64,000 nt of DNA from Paenalcaligenes hominis (GTDB lineage: Bacteria; Pseudomonadota; Gammaproteobacteria; Burkholderiales; Burkholderiaceae_B): contig NZ_JAATIZ010000001.1 of the NCBI RefSeq assembly GCF_011927625.1, forward strand, positions 248,001 to 312,000. The letters are read 5' to 3'. This document shows positions 38,817-47,527 of this stretch, piece by piece (within the stretch, counting starts at the first letter, position 1; each line of letters begins with the position of its first letter). The translations under genes were made by a program, and so were the position numbers. The notes below the pieces were generated by a model. It was not told the DNA's origin, did no database searches, and saw only the letters and a program-made list of their open reading frames with translations.

Positions 38817-39029
38817 ATGCCAATTGTTCGCCTGAAAGAAAACGAGCCTTTCGAGGTCGCAATGCGCCGTTTTAAGCGCACCATTGAAAAAACTGGTTTA
38901 TTGACCGAATTACGTTCACGCGAATTCTACGAAAAACCGACTGCTGAGCGCAAGCGCAAGCGTGCTGCTGCTGTTAAACGTCACTACAAACGTATTCGCA
39001 GCCAACAGTTGCCTCCGCGTTTGTATTGA
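38817..39029 (+). CDS. rpsU: 30S ribosomal protein S21
   Basis: The 70-residue S21 matches the family over its whole length ([21 protein letters not shown], ending [10 protein letters not shown]). It heads the macromolecular-synthesis block rpsU-dnaG-rpoD. Its stop overlaps the dnaG TTG start as TTGA. Confidence 0.98.
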   Translation: MPIVRLKENEPFEVAMRRFKRTIEKTGLLTELRSREFYEKPTAERKRKRAAAVKRHYKRIRSQQLPPRLY

Positions 39030-40906
39030 TTCCTGATAGTTTTATTCAGGAACTGCTAGCGCGTGTCGATGTTGTCGATGTCGTTGGGCGCTACGTACAG
39101 TTACGCAAGGGTGGGGCCAATCTAATTGGCCTATGTCCCTTTCATAACGAAAAATCCCCATCTTTTACAGTCAGTCCCTCCAAGCAGTTTTATCATTGCT
39201 TTGGGTGTGGGGCTCATGGTAGCGCTATCAGTTTTTTGATGGCACATACAGGGGCTAATTTCCCTGAGGCCGTTCGCTCATTAGCAAGCGAGGTCGGTTT
39301 AACTGTGCCCGAATCTGATCGTTCTCCACGTCAACGTATTGCGGATCAACAACGCAAAGAGCAACGTTCGCAACACCAGCAAATTCTTGATGCGGCGCAG
39401 GAACATTACCTGCGGCAGCTAAAACAGCATAAACCCGCCCAAGAATACCTAAAAGGCCGAGGCTTAACGGGTCAAACCGCGTTACGTTTTGGTTTAGGAT
39501 GGTCCAATGCCGATCGTCGCGATTTAGCGCGTGTGTATCCTAACTACGAAGAACCATTATTAGTTGAATCAGGGTTGGTGATAGAAGCCGAGGATGGGCG
39601 AAGATATGACCGCTTTCGAGCGCGTATTATGTTCCCCATCCGCAATCGCAAAGGTGATGTGATTGCATTCGGTGGTCGCTTAATTGCTCCTGGTGAACCT
39701 AAATATCTGAATTCTCCTGAAACCCCGTTGTTTTCCAAAAGTCACGAGCTCTATGGGCTATGGGAAAACAGACAAGGTATTCGTCAAGAAGGCTTTGTGA
39801 CAGTGGTTGAAGGCTACATGGACGTAGTCGCCCTCTCGCAACAAGGTCTCAATAATGCAGTGGCCACCTTAGGGACAGCCACGACAGAACACCATATTCG
39901 TCATCTGATGCGCGCTAGTGATCGCATCATTTTTTGTTTTGATGGGGATAAGGCCGGTCGACGTGCTGCTTGGCGCGCGCTAACCACGTGTTTGCCACAA
40001 CTGCGCGATGACGTGTCAATGCGCTTTTTATTTTTGCCCCCCGAGCACGATCCAGACTCCTATGTGCGTGAGTTTGGGGCCGATGTATTTCGTGACGAGG
40101 CAAAGCAGTCGGCTGCCTTGTCCACTTTTATGTTGGATGAGCTCAGTGCACGCCATAATTTGGACGAGGCTGAAGGGCGGGCGGCCTGTGTACACGAGGC
40201 TCTACCTTTATTAAGCACCTTGCCCGACTGCACACTAAGCACGCAGATTGAGCAAGAGTTTGCTCAATTAGTGCGCTTAACAATAGATGAATTGCAGTTA
40301 CGTGTATTACAAAGCCAGGCTAGCAGTGCGACGCGACGTGAGGAGCCCGCTTTTATTGCGACGGTGACGCCGTCTGATACGGCGGCTAGTCCTGCAACCG
40401 TAACGCAAAGTGGCTCGCGTCCACGACGCGCTACCTCGCAGCGCTCACGGAGTACAAGCAGTTTGGGGTCTAAGTCTCGTACAGTTACACCGATAGCAAA
40501 ACGGTTGTTGACGCTGTTAGCATCACAGCCCAGTTTAGCGCAAAGCGTAAGCCACGAAACCCTTGAAATTATTGTACAAAGCCCCACCTTAGTCTTAGTG
40601 CATGAGCTTATGGTAATTATTCATGAGACCCAAGCACAGCATATCGCAGCGCTATTACAAGCCGTTGAGCCCGACTCAGAGCTAGCGCATGTGCTGCACG
40701 GTGTAACGGCAGAGCTCATTAAAGACGATGAGAACCTCAAACTTCAAGCAGAGTGGGATGGGGCGCTGCGTCGGGTCGAGATCGATGTGATCAAACACGA
40801 ACAGTCGGCCTTGGTGGCAGCAGGTTTGCCGGATGCAGCCTCTAGACAACGCTATCAAGACTTAAGCCGACGTTTAGCGCAGCTGCTTACTGCACCATCT
40901 GTTTAA
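39026..40906 (+). CDS. dnaG: DNA primase, TTG start
   Basis: The 626-residue primase has an N-terminal CHC2 zinc finger ([11 protein letters not shown] then [10 protein letters not shown]), a TOPRIM domain ([31 protein letters not shown]) and a C-terminal helicase-binding domain behind a Ser/Thr/Arg-rich linker (residues of about 435-495). It makes replication primers. The start is TTG overlapping the rpsU stop, with no Shine-Dalgarno. The next Met (MAHTGANF, about residue 72) lies past the zinc finger, so the TTG or coupled re-initiation is required. No GatB/YqeY gene separates rpsU from dnaG as it does in many relatives. Confidence 0.96.
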   Translation: MIPDSFIQELLARVDVVDVVGRYVQLRKGGANLIGLCPFHNEKSPSFTVSPSKQFYHCFGCGAHGSAISFLMAHTGANFPEAVRSLASEVGLTVPESDRSPRQRIADQQRKEQRSQHQQILDAAQEHYLRQLKQHKPAQEYLKGRGLTGQTALRFGLGWSNADRRDLARVYPNYEEPLLVESGLVIEAEDGRRYDRFRARIMFPIRNRKGDVIAFGGRLIAPGEPKYLNSPETPLFSKSHELYGLWENRQGIRQEGFVTVVEGYMDVVALSQQGLNNAVATLGTATTEHHIRHLMRASDRIIFCFDGDKAGRRAAWRALTTCLPQLRDDVSMRFLFLPPEHDPDSYVREFGADVFRDEAKQSAALSTFMLDELSARHNLDEAEGRAACVHEALPLLSTLPDCTLSTQIEQEFAQLVRLTIDELQLRVLQSQASSATRREEPAFIATVTPSDTAASPATVTQSGSRPRRATSQRSRSTSSLGSKSRTVTPIAKRLLTLLASQPSLAQSVSHETLEIIVQSPTLVLVHELMVIIHETQAQHIAALLQAVEPDSELAHVLHGVTAELIKDDENLKLQAEWDGALRRVEIDVIKHEQSALVAAGLPDAASRQRYQDLSRRLAQLLTAPSV

Positions 40907-40926
40907 CTACAGTAAAATATTAGGTT

Positions 40927-40954
40927 TAGCACAGACTTTTTATATCGTGTGCTA
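40927..40954 (+). other. Inverted repeat in the dnaG-rpoD gap
   Basis: TAGCACA (40927-40933) and TGTGCTA (40948-40954) flank a 14-nt loop and are followed by CGATTTTTAA. It may be a weak terminator or processing hairpin, like the RNA-processing site known between dnaG and rpoD in E. coli. The rest of the 270-bp gap shows no gene. Confidence 0.35.
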
Positions 40955-41176
40955 CGATTTTTAAGGAATAGCTACACGCATTTTAAAAGGCCCAACTGGC
41001 TTTATATCTCAGACGGATAACACAACTTGATTGCAGTAAATGACCTTGTGAACAGAGACAAGGGTTGAAATGATAAGGCGCAACAGGGGTTTGTACGTTT
41101 GTTTTACTTTTAAAAAGTGCGGTGTTATTCAGTTAACTTCACACCGTTACGGTGTTTTGCGTCAATGGGATTCAAT

Positions 41177-43483
41177 ATGACTCAATCGACTGGCAAGAAA
41201 GCGACAACTCGTTCTGTAACGATGGCAGCAGCTTCCGATTCGGACAGCACCTCTGTCAACGTCGACGCAGCACTTAACGAATCGCAAGACACTGCCGTAG
41301 CCAAAAAAGCGGCAAAAAAAGCAGTTAAAAAAGCGGTCAAGAAAGTAGCTGTAAAAAAAGTAGCGGCTAAAAAAGCAGCTCCTGCTGAGGCGGTAGACGA
41401 TGCAGCCGATGACGAGGTCAGCACTGTAGCGAAAAAAGCAGTAAAAAAGGCCGTTAAAAAAGCCGCCAAAAAAGCGGCAAAAAAAGCTGTGGCTAAGGCC
41501 GCAGATGCGCCCGCAGCGCGCCGTGGTCGCCCGGCAAAAACCACCACGTTTGATGATGACGATCACATCGAAGAAAGTGATGAGGTCATTCCAGATCTAA
41601 AACCGGTGAAAAAAGGTTCCAAACGCGGTACTCGCGATGTGTTTGGTGGGCGCGGTCAGCTCACTCCCGAAGAACAAGAAGCACGTCGTAATCGCCTTAA
41701 AGCCTTAATTAAGCTAGGCAAAGAACGCGGCTACCTCACTTACGGCGAGATCAACGACCATTTGCCTGATGACTTGGTCGATGCCGAGGCCATCGATGGC
41801 ATTATTGGTACGTTCAGCGATATGGGTATTTCGGTTTACGATCAGGCCCCTGACGCTGAAACCTTACTCATGAGCGATAACGCGCCTCTTGCTTCCAGCG
41901 ACGATGATGTCGATGACGAGGCCGAAGCGGCTTTGACTACCGTTGATTCTGACTTTGGGCGCACCACTGATCCGGTTCGTATGTACATGCGCGAAATGGG
42001 GTCTGTCGAGCTTTTGACACGTGAAGGCGAAATTGAAATTGCCAAGCGAATCGAAGACGGCCTTAAGCACATGATCATGGCCATTGCCGCATGTCCTACT
42101 ACAGTGAACGAGGTACTGGCCTATATCAACGAGGTGCGTAACGAGTCGCTCAGTATTGATGAGGTCGTAGATGGCTTAATTGATGACGAAGGCGAGGAAT
42201 ACGCCGGCTCGGGGGTAACCGACGAGGACGACGAAGGCCCTGCCGGTGGCATGAGCAGCAAACAGCTGGAATACCTGCGTACTAAATCACTCAAAAAATT
42301 TGATGTGATCCAAGACTGGTTCGAGAAAATGCGCGTGGCCTTCGAGTCCGAAGGGTATCGCAGCCCAGGCTATATTCAGGCCAAAGAAAACATTCTTAAC
42401 GAATTCATGGGTATTCGCTTTACCGCCAAGATGGTGGAAAAGCTGGCTGATACGATGCGTGAACGTGTGGCCGAGGTGCGTGCCCTAGAGCGCGAGATTC
42501 TACAAATTTGTGTGACGCGTGCTGAAATGCCTCGTTCGCACTTTATCAAGAGTTTCCCCGGTAACGAAACGAACCTCGAGTGGGTCACGAACGAACTGGC
42601 AGCAAACCCGCCTTATGCGGAAATCCTAGAGCGTTATGTGCCGGCTATCCACGAAATTCAGGAAAAGCTGCTCGAGATCCAAGCTAGCGTGGTCTTGCCT
42701 TTGACAGACCTCAAGGAAGCCAACAAACGCATGCTTAACGGCGAAGCCAAAGCCCGTAAAGCCAAACGCGACATGACCGAGGCTAATTTACGTTTGGTGA
42801 TTTCTATTGCGAAAAAATACACCAACCGTGGCTTGCAGTTCTTGGATCTTATCCAAGAGGGCAACATTGGGTTGATGAAAGCGGTAGACAAGTTCGAGTA
42901 CCGTCGTGGTTACAAGTTCTCTACCTACGCGACATGGTGGATTCGTCAGGCAATTACTCGTTCTATTGCCGATCAGGCGCGTACCATCCGTATTCCGGTT
43001 CATATGATTGAAACCATCAACAAAATGAATCGCATCAACCGCCAAATTTTGCAAGAAACAGGGGTAGAGCCTGATCCTGCCACCTTGGCACAAAAGATGG
43101 ACTTGCCCGAAGACCGTGTCCGCAAGATTTTAAAAATCGCTAAAGAGCCTATTTCTATGGAAACGCCTATCGGTGACGATGACGATTCCCACTTAGGCGA
43201 CTTTATTGAAGACACCAACACCGTGTCTCCTTCCGATTCTGCGTTACATGGTTCTATGCGTGATGTGGTGAAAGACGTACTCGACTCGTTGACACCCCGC
43301 GAGGCCAAAGTACTACGCATGCGTTTTGGTATTGAAATGAGCACTGACCAAACGCTCGAAGAGGTCGGTAAACAGTTTGACGTAACGCGCGAGCGCATTC
43401 GTCAAATTGAGGCCAAAGCTTTACGTAAATTACGTCATCCAAGCCGAGCCGATAAGCTGAAGTCCTTCCTCGAAGGAAAATAA
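41177..43483 (+). CDS. rpoD: Primary sigma factor RpoD (sigma-70)
   Basis: This is a 768-residue housekeeping sigma factor. Region 1.2 ([21 protein letters not shown]), region 2 ([39 protein letters not shown]), region 3 and region 4 with the HTH ([28 protein letters not shown]) are all intact. The N-terminal 110 residues carry two blocks rich in AKK/VKK repeats separated by an acidic segment, reminiscent of histone H1-like proteins; this extension is common in Burkholderiales. ATG 41177 is chosen; GTG 41117 or ATG 41165 would lengthen it. Confidence 0.97.
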   Translation: MTQSTGKKATTRSVTMAAASDSDSTSVNVDAALNESQDTAVAKKAAKKAVKKAVKKVAVKKVAAKKAAPAEAVDDAADDEVSTVAKKAVKKAVKKAAKKAAKKAVAKAADAPAARRGRPAKTTTFDDDDHIEESDEVIPDLKPVKKGSKRGTRDVFGGRGQLTPEEQEARRNRLKALIKLGKERGYLTYGEINDHLPDDLVDAEAIDGIIGTFSDMGISVYDQAPDAETLLMSDNAPLASSDDDVDDEAEAALTTVDSDFGRTTDPVRMYMREMGSVELLTREGEIEIAKRIEDGLKHMIMAIAACPTTVNEVLAYINEVRNESLSIDEVVDGLIDDEGEEYAGSGVTDEDDEGPAGGMSSKQLEYLRTKSLKKFDVIQDWFEKMRVAFESEGYRSPGYIQAKENILNEFMGIRFTAKMVEKLADTMRERVAEVRALEREILQICVTRAEMPRSHFIKSFPGNETNLEWVTNELAANPPYAEILERYVPAIHEIQEKLLEIQASVVLPLTDLKEANKRMLNGEAKARKAKRDMTEANLRLVISIAKKYTNRGLQFLDLIQEGNIGLMKAVDKFEYRRGYKFSTYATWWIRQAITRSIADQARTIRIPVHMIETINKMNRINRQILQETGVEPDPATLAQKMDLPEDRVRKILKIAKEPISMETPIGDDDDSHLGDFIEDTNTVSPSDSALHGSMRDVVKDVLDSLTPREAKVLRMRFGIEMSTDQTLEEVGKQFDVTRERIRQIEAKALRKLRHPSRADKLKSFLEGK

Positions 43484-43505
43484 TTTCCTTTGCCCTAGGC
43501 AAGAA

Positions 43506-43537
43506 AACGGCGCCCATTTGTGGGTGCCGTTTTTTTG
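43506..43537. terminator. Terminator shared by rpoD and the convergent benE-like gene
   Basis: AACGGCGCCCA and TGGGTGCCGTT pair with one G-T mismatch over a short loop, followed by seven Ts. The complementary strand ends in TTTTCTT, so it can also serve the minus-strand gene whose stop is 11 bases away. Confidence 0.85.
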
Positions 43538-43547
43538 TCGAGTTAAG

Positions 43548-44702
43548 TCAAGAGCGTGGTCGGGCATAATGAATTAACAGCCCCAGTACTAACCCCCAAA
43601 ACGCACTACCCACATTAAAAAAGCTTAAACCCGATGCAGTCACTAAAAAAGTGAATAGCGTGCTTTCGCGTTGGTCTTCTTTTTCGAACGCACTTGCAAA
43701 GCTTTGGCTTAAGGTGCTGATCAAGGCAATGCCGGCTAAAGCCGTAATAAACGGGGCAGGTAATACGTAGAAAATCCCAATAATCGTCGCCCCTAATAAA
43801 CCGCACAGTACATACAGGCCGCCTGCAAATACCGTTGCTTTGTAACGGTTTTCAGGGTTAGGGTCGGCTTCTGGGCTAAGACATAAAGCAGCGGAGATGG
43901 CAGCAAGGTTATAAGCAAAGCCACCAAAAGGGGCAAACACGACCCCAAGTAAACCCGTTACGGTAATAATAGGTGAGAGGCGCGGTTGATACCCAAAACT
44001 TTGAATCATCGCCACGCCAGGTAAATTTTGCGAGCTGAGTGTCACTAAAAATAAAGGCACACCCACCCCTAATAGCGCAGCGCTATTCCAAACAGGAGTC
44101 TGCCATCTAGGCAAAGCCCATTGCCAGCTGATGCTTTCGCTATGCCACGCACCTTGAGCGCTTAAAAAAAGAATGCCGGCAGTCAACGTAGCGATGATTG
44201 CCAGACGCGGCCAAATCCAACGAACCACTAAGTAGGCCAAGAGCATAACACCCACGAGCGCCTGGGCACTTTTATCCACATTAAAAAGTGCAATACCAAA
44301 ATGCACTAAGATGCCCGCCAACATAGCGGCAGCGAGGTGAGGGGGGATCCATCGACTAAAGCGATGGAATAAACCACTGAGCCCCACTAACACCATCAGC
44401 GCCGAAGCAAAAATAAAGATGCCGATGGCTTCTGCATACGAATACGTGTGTAACGAGGTAGCAAGTAATGCGGCCCCAGGGGTAGACCAGGCGAGCAAAA
44501 TAGGAACACGCGTGAGTAAGGACAGCACGATGGTGCCGCCTCCCACCCCCAGACCTAGCACTAACATCGCAGAGTTTAGCTGGGCTGCAGAGGCGCCAGC
44601 GCTTTGCGCGGCCTGCAACACAATAGCGATGGAGCTGGTGTAACCAACCAAAACAGCCAGAAAGCCAGCTGTGAGAGAGGAGTGAGACAAAGAGAGTTTC
44701 AT
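43548..44702 (-). CDS. BenE-family benzoate/H+ symporter-like transporter
   Basis: This is a 384-residue polytopic membrane protein of the BenE family (NCS2/SulP-like fold, about 12 hydrophobic segments). Family-like segments are FLAVLVGYTSSIAIVLQAAQSAGAS at the start (split: FLAVLVGYTSS, IAIVLQAAQ), TPGAALLATS and the conserved APFGGFAYNLAAISAALC. The archetype imports benzoate, but most homologues lack proven substrates and no aromatic catabolic genes lie nearby. It is convergent with rpoD and divergent from the tsdBA region. Confidence 0.85.
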   Translation of the reverse strand: MKLSLSHSSLTAGFLAVLVGYTSSIAIVLQAAQSAGASAAQLNSAMLVLGLGVGGGTIVLSLLTRVPILLAWSTPGAALLATSLHTYSYAEAIGIFIFASALMVLVGLSGLFHRFSRWIPPHLAAAMLAGILVHFGIALFNVDKSAQALVGVMLLAYLVVRWIWPRLAIIATLTAGILFLSAQGAWHSESISWQWALPRWQTPVWNSAALLGVGVPLFLVTLSSQNLPGVAMIQSFGYQPRLSPIITVTGLLGVVFAPFGGFAYNLAAISAALCLSPEADPNPENRYKATVFAGGLYVLCGLLGATIIGIFYVLPAPFITALAGIALISTLSQSFASAFEKEDQRESTLFTFLVTASGLSFFNVGSAFWGLVLGLLIHYARPRS

Positions 44703-44820
44703 AGCAATCGCGAGGGGGCTATCTTAAAAGAAATTACCGCAGGTAAGTAAATAGAGAGAAATTGAATAGCTTACATTAAGAAAAACTATGGGTGAAATAA
44801 AAAAGATGCGAAATGCGTGG

Positions 44821-44856
44821 AAAGCCTTGTCCTTTAGGCCGAGGAGGATGTCAACT
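44821..44856 (+). mobile_element. Remnant of an IS200/IS605-family right end (hairpin plus GAGGATGTCAA)
   Basis: CCTTG-T-CC (44825-44832), loop TTTA and GG-C-CGAGG (44837-44844) form an imperfect hairpin with one internal mismatch, followed directly by AGGATGTCAACT. This arrangement is the one I recall for right ends of IS605/IS1341-type elements, where the terminal TCAA is the TnpA cleavage tetranucleotide. A 24-codon frame (44788-44862) reads through it and ends RPRRMSTS, like the tail of a TnpB protein. No tnpA or tnpB remains, so this is a scar, not an active element. Confidence 0.5.
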
Positions 44857-44968
44857 AGTTAATTATGAACACGTTTTAATATTGGTTTGATGTATACATA
44901 CTTTCTAGCTGCTAAGTCATGATAGCTACGTACAAATCCATATATTCAGAACGATTTTGGCATTCTAT

Positions 44969-44997
44969 TTGGCTAAATAGTAATAAGCATATAAAAT
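44969..44997 (+). promoter_or_regulatory. Candidate promoter of tsdBA
   Basis: TTGGCT (44969-44974) and TAAAAT (44992-44997) lie 17 bp apart in an AT-rich context, 55 bases before the tsdB ATG. Confidence 0.5.
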
Positions 44998-45052
44998 TTA
45001 ATTGTATGGGGCGCAATTTAGCGTTTGTTAATACTCTTTAGTGAGTTTGGAT

Positions 45053-45727
45053 ATGACTCGAAATAAATTTTCTCGACTCCCGTTTGTCAGTATGCTGGCA
45101 GCGGTAGGCCTATCAGCGGCCATGTCTCCTGCGGTGGCAGAGGGACTTGATGCTGAAGCCATCGAGCGTGGCAAGGCGAGCTCTACCACTTGTGTAGCGT
45201 GTCACCAAGCCGATGGTAGTGGCATGAACATTCCAGGTGGGGAATCCTGGCCACGTTTAGCTGGTTTAGATCGCGATTACATCGTAGCCCAATTAAAAGC
45301 ATTCAAAGACGGCTCACGCAATAACGCATCGATGTTAGCTTTTGCCAATATGCTTAATGATGAGCAAATGGTAGATGTAGCCAGCTACTACGCCAGTCTG
45401 CCTGTTAAAGCCAACACTCCCCCCGCCGTGGACGAGGCGGTACTCAGTCACGGTGAAAAGCTAGCGACTCATGGGGATTGGAGCCGTTATATTGTTGCCT
45501 GTACGACCTGTCATGGCGTAGGTAACCAAGGCAATGGCTCCGTGTTCCCTGCGTTAGCAGGGCAGCATCCTGGCTACATTGCTCAACAAATTAAAGCGTG
45601 GCAAGACGGCACACGTAAGAATGATCCCCAAGAATTAATGGCGACCATTGCTAAACGCATGGACGAAAATGATATTGCTGCGGTATCGGCATGGTTAGCG
45701 GCTCAGCCAGCTAAAGGTCAAGAGTAA
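45053..45727 (+). CDS. tsdB: Diheme cytochrome c (TsdB-type electron acceptor)
   Basis: The 224-residue periplasmic cytochrome has a signal peptide ending AMSPAVA. Two heme-binding motifs are visible, CVACH near residue 46 and CTTCH near residue 153, each in a class I cytochrome c domain with repeated AQLKAFKDGSRNNASMLA and AQQIKAWQDGTRKNDP segments, as in cytochrome c4. Position 11 bases upstream of a TsdA-like enzyme matches the tsdBA pairs, in which TsdB accepts electrons from TsdA. ATG 45053 is chosen; GTG 45041 is an alternative, and Shine-Dalgarno support is weak for both. Confidence 0.8.
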   Translation: MTRNKFSRLPFVSMLAAVGLSAAMSPAVAEGLDAEAIERGKASSTTCVACHQADGSGMNIPGGESWPRLAGLDRDYIVAQLKAFKDGSRNNASMLAFANMLNDEQMVDVASYYASLPVKANTPPAVDEAVLSHGEKLATHGDWSRYIVACTTCHGVGNQGNGSVFPALAGQHPGYIAQQIKAWQDGTRKNDPQELMATIAKRMDENDIAAVSAWLAAQPAKGQE

Positions 45728-45738
45728 GGGGACACACA

Positions 45739-46803
45739 ATGAACATGATTTTTAAAAAGTTTCTACCCGTGGCCGTAGCAGGAGCATTTGCTATGGGTAT
45801 CGGTACGGTCAGTGCCGCTCCGTTGACTAAGCTAGGCAAAGACCTAACAGACGAAGAGCGTGAACGCGTGAGTCAAATGGTACAGGGCGCACCGTTGCCT
45901 AAAGACGAGGAGCTTGTCCATATTCCTCCTACCATGGAAGACCTTGAGGCTTCTGATTTACATCCCAAGATGAAAGAAGCCATTCGTCGTGGTCACGATT
46001 TATTTGTTAATACTCAGCAGCTACGTGGCAAAAACGTGTTTAATAACATGAATTGCTCTAGCTGTCACATGGCCGAAGGCACAATGCCGTATGGCGGTCC
46101 TGTGTGGCCTGCTGCCATCGATTTACCGGCTTATCGTGGTAAGAACGGCCATGTGAATAATCTGGAAGAGCGTATTGTGGGGTGCTTTACCTATTCAATG
46201 AACGGTAAGCCTCTAGAGTACGGTAGCGATGACATGTTGGCGCTTTCGCTCTACCATCAGTGGTTAGCGACAGGCGTGCCGATGTTTGCCAAAGATAAAA
46301 TCTACGGTCGTGGTTTCCCGCGTCCTGGCGAGCCAGAAAATGCACCCGATGCCGTGCGCGGTAAAGTCGCCTACGAGGCTAACTGTGCCATTTGTCACGG
46401 TGAAGACGGTGCCGGTAAAAAAGACGGCGATAAGGTCATTTTCCCAGCGCTGTGGGGCGATGATTCCTATAACTGGGGCGCAGGGATTGCGCGTGTGTTC
46501 ACATTGGCAGGCTTTACCAAGCACAATATGCCTTTGGGTAAACCAAACTCTTTGTCAGATCAAGATGCTTGGGACATTGCGCAATACGTAGACAGCCGTG
46601 AGCGTCCACAGGATCCTCGTTACACGGGTGACATTAAGGAAACACGTGAAATGTATTTAGATACATTCCATAAACACACCTTATATGGCACTGAAATGGA
46701 TGGCAAGATCTTGGGTGATCACGATAATGCGGGCCATAAAGATTTCTTAAAGCCTGAAATCCTACGCTCTCGCGACTTTACGGGTGGTAAAAAAGCCGAG
46801 TAA
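45739..46803 (+). CDS. tsdA: Thiosulfate dehydrogenase TsdA-like diheme cytochrome
   Basis: The 354-residue periplasmic diheme protein has a signal peptide ending TVSA. Heme motifs are CSSCH at residue 106 and CAICH at residue 216. Cys149 in GCFTYSMNGKPL lies where TsdA supplies the unusual Cys axial ligand of the active-site heme. FPALWGDDSYNWGAGIARV and FTKHNMPLG also match the family. TsdA oxidises two thiosulfate to tetrathionate (or the reverse in some species). The C-terminal 60 residues are a charged extension. AAGGGG precedes the start; a terminator follows. Confidence 0.85.
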   Translation: MNMIFKKFLPVAVAGAFAMGIGTVSAAPLTKLGKDLTDEERERVSQMVQGAPLPKDEELVHIPPTMEDLEASDLHPKMKEAIRRGHDLFVNTQQLRGKNVFNNMNCSSCHMAEGTMPYGGPVWPAAIDLPAYRGKNGHVNNLEERIVGCFTYSMNGKPLEYGSDDMLALSLYHQWLATGVPMFAKDKIYGRGFPRPGEPENAPDAVRGKVAYEANCAICHGEDGAGKKDGDKVIFPALWGDDSYNWGAGIARVFTLAGFTKHNMPLGKPNSLSDQDAWDIAQYVDSRERPQDPRYTGDIKETREMYLDTFHKHTLYGTEMDGKILGDHDNAGHKDFLKPEILRSRDFTGGKKAE

Positions 46804-46830
46804 GACCGTAATAGGTGCTGTACTAAAAAG

Positions 46831-46861
46831 GCCGTACACAAAAAGGTGTGCGGCTTTTTTT
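46831..46861 (+). terminator. Terminator after tsdBA
   Basis: GCCGTACAC and GTGTGCGGC (one A/G mismatch) form the stem, followed by seven Ts. Confidence 0.85.
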
Positions 46862-46970
46862 ATCTTTTTCCCTTTAAAGAAGCTCACAGCCTTTAACGCC
46901 TCGTAACTTGAAGGGCTTTACGTCTTGGCCCATGATAGTAACTACCCTAATCATTAAAGGAGAAACTGAA

Positions 46971-47351
46971 ATGACAGGAAAAGTTAAAGGATTCCTCGCC
47001 GCGGCTGCAATAAGTATGGGCTTAACTGCCGGACCACTGGCCTTTGCCCAAACCACCGGGGCAGTTCCTCCAGCTCCTGAGATCATTCAGCCAACCGAAC
47101 AACAGATTGATCAATATGCAGCGGCTGCTCAGCAAGTGGCTATGATTGCGGCCGAGTATCAGCCTAAGTTGGAGTCGGCCAATAATGACGACCAACGTAT
47201 GCAACTTATGCAAGAGGCAGACGAGAAAATGGTGTCCAAAGTGACAGAGCGTGGCCTGAGTGTAGAGGACTACAACGGTATTAGTTTGGCTATCCAACAA
47301 GATGACCAACTACGCCAGCAAGTCGAAAGTCGTATTTCTACTATGCAATAA
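46971..47351 (+). CDS. Secreted DUF4168-family protein
   Basis: This is a 126-residue exported protein with a signal peptide ending about residue 28 (GLTAGPLAFAQ). The mature part is a helical DUF4168 domain (QPTEQQIDQYAAAAQQVAMI, RGLSVEDYNGISLAIQQD). No biochemical role is known for the family. ATG 46971 is chosen because AAAGGAG lies upstream and it opens the signal peptide; the frame is open back to 46908. It has its own terminator and appears monocistronic. Confidence 0.8.
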   Translation: MTGKVKGFLAAAAISMGLTAGPLAFAQTTGAVPPAPEIIQPTEQQIDQYAAAAQQVAMIAAEYQPKLESANNDDQRMQLMQEADEKMVSKVTERGLSVEDYNGISLAIQQDDQLRQQVESRISTMQ

Positions 47352-47377
47352 TGCTAGCGAAGGCTGGATGATCCCCG

Positions 47378-47403
47378 CAGCACTGCTTTAGCAGTGCTGT
47401 TTT
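47378..47403 (+). terminator. Terminator after DUF4168 gene
   Basis: CAGCACTGC, loop TTTA, GCAGTGCTG form a perfect 9-bp stem followed by four Ts. Confidence 0.85.
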
Positions 47404-47418
47404 CATTGGCTCTACAGG

Positions 47419-47447
47419 CTGTCATAAAGCTGCCATCTTCCTGTCAT
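47419..47447 (+). promoter_or_regulatory. PHO box (PhoB operator) upstream of phoX-like gene
   Basis: Three 7-bp direct repeats in 11-bp register, CTGTCAT (47419-47425), CTGCCAT (47430-47436) and CTGTCAT (47441-47447), match the PhoB half-site consensus CTGTCAT. The last repeat lies about 80 bases from the start codon. This predicts induction of the downstream gene by phosphate starvation through PhoBR. Confidence 0.8.
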
Positions 47448-47527
47448 GACTACGCAATACGCCTTAGTCATCATAATAAACGTGTGAGCGTTGTTGCTCT
47501 AGAACATGCAATTTAATAGGAAGTCAC

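Larger units (their letters stand above)
44703..45052. other. AT-rich intergenic region between benE-like gene and tsdB
   Basis: This 350-bp stretch holds no convincing gene. It contains the IS200/IS605-like right-end remnant (44821-44856), a perfect ATGTATACAT palindrome (44890-44899) and the likely tsdBA promoter (44969-44997). A TTACC-GCA-GGTAA inverted repeat also lies near 44735. The only reading frame of note is the 24-codon tail that ends inside the IS-like hairpin. Confidence 0.7.

Noticed and set aside
41162-41566. Long antisense frames opposite the start of rpoD (cysteine/phenylalanine-rich)
   Set aside because: They are the mirror of lysine/alanine repeat codons in rpoD and have no ribosome-binding site or family resemblance.
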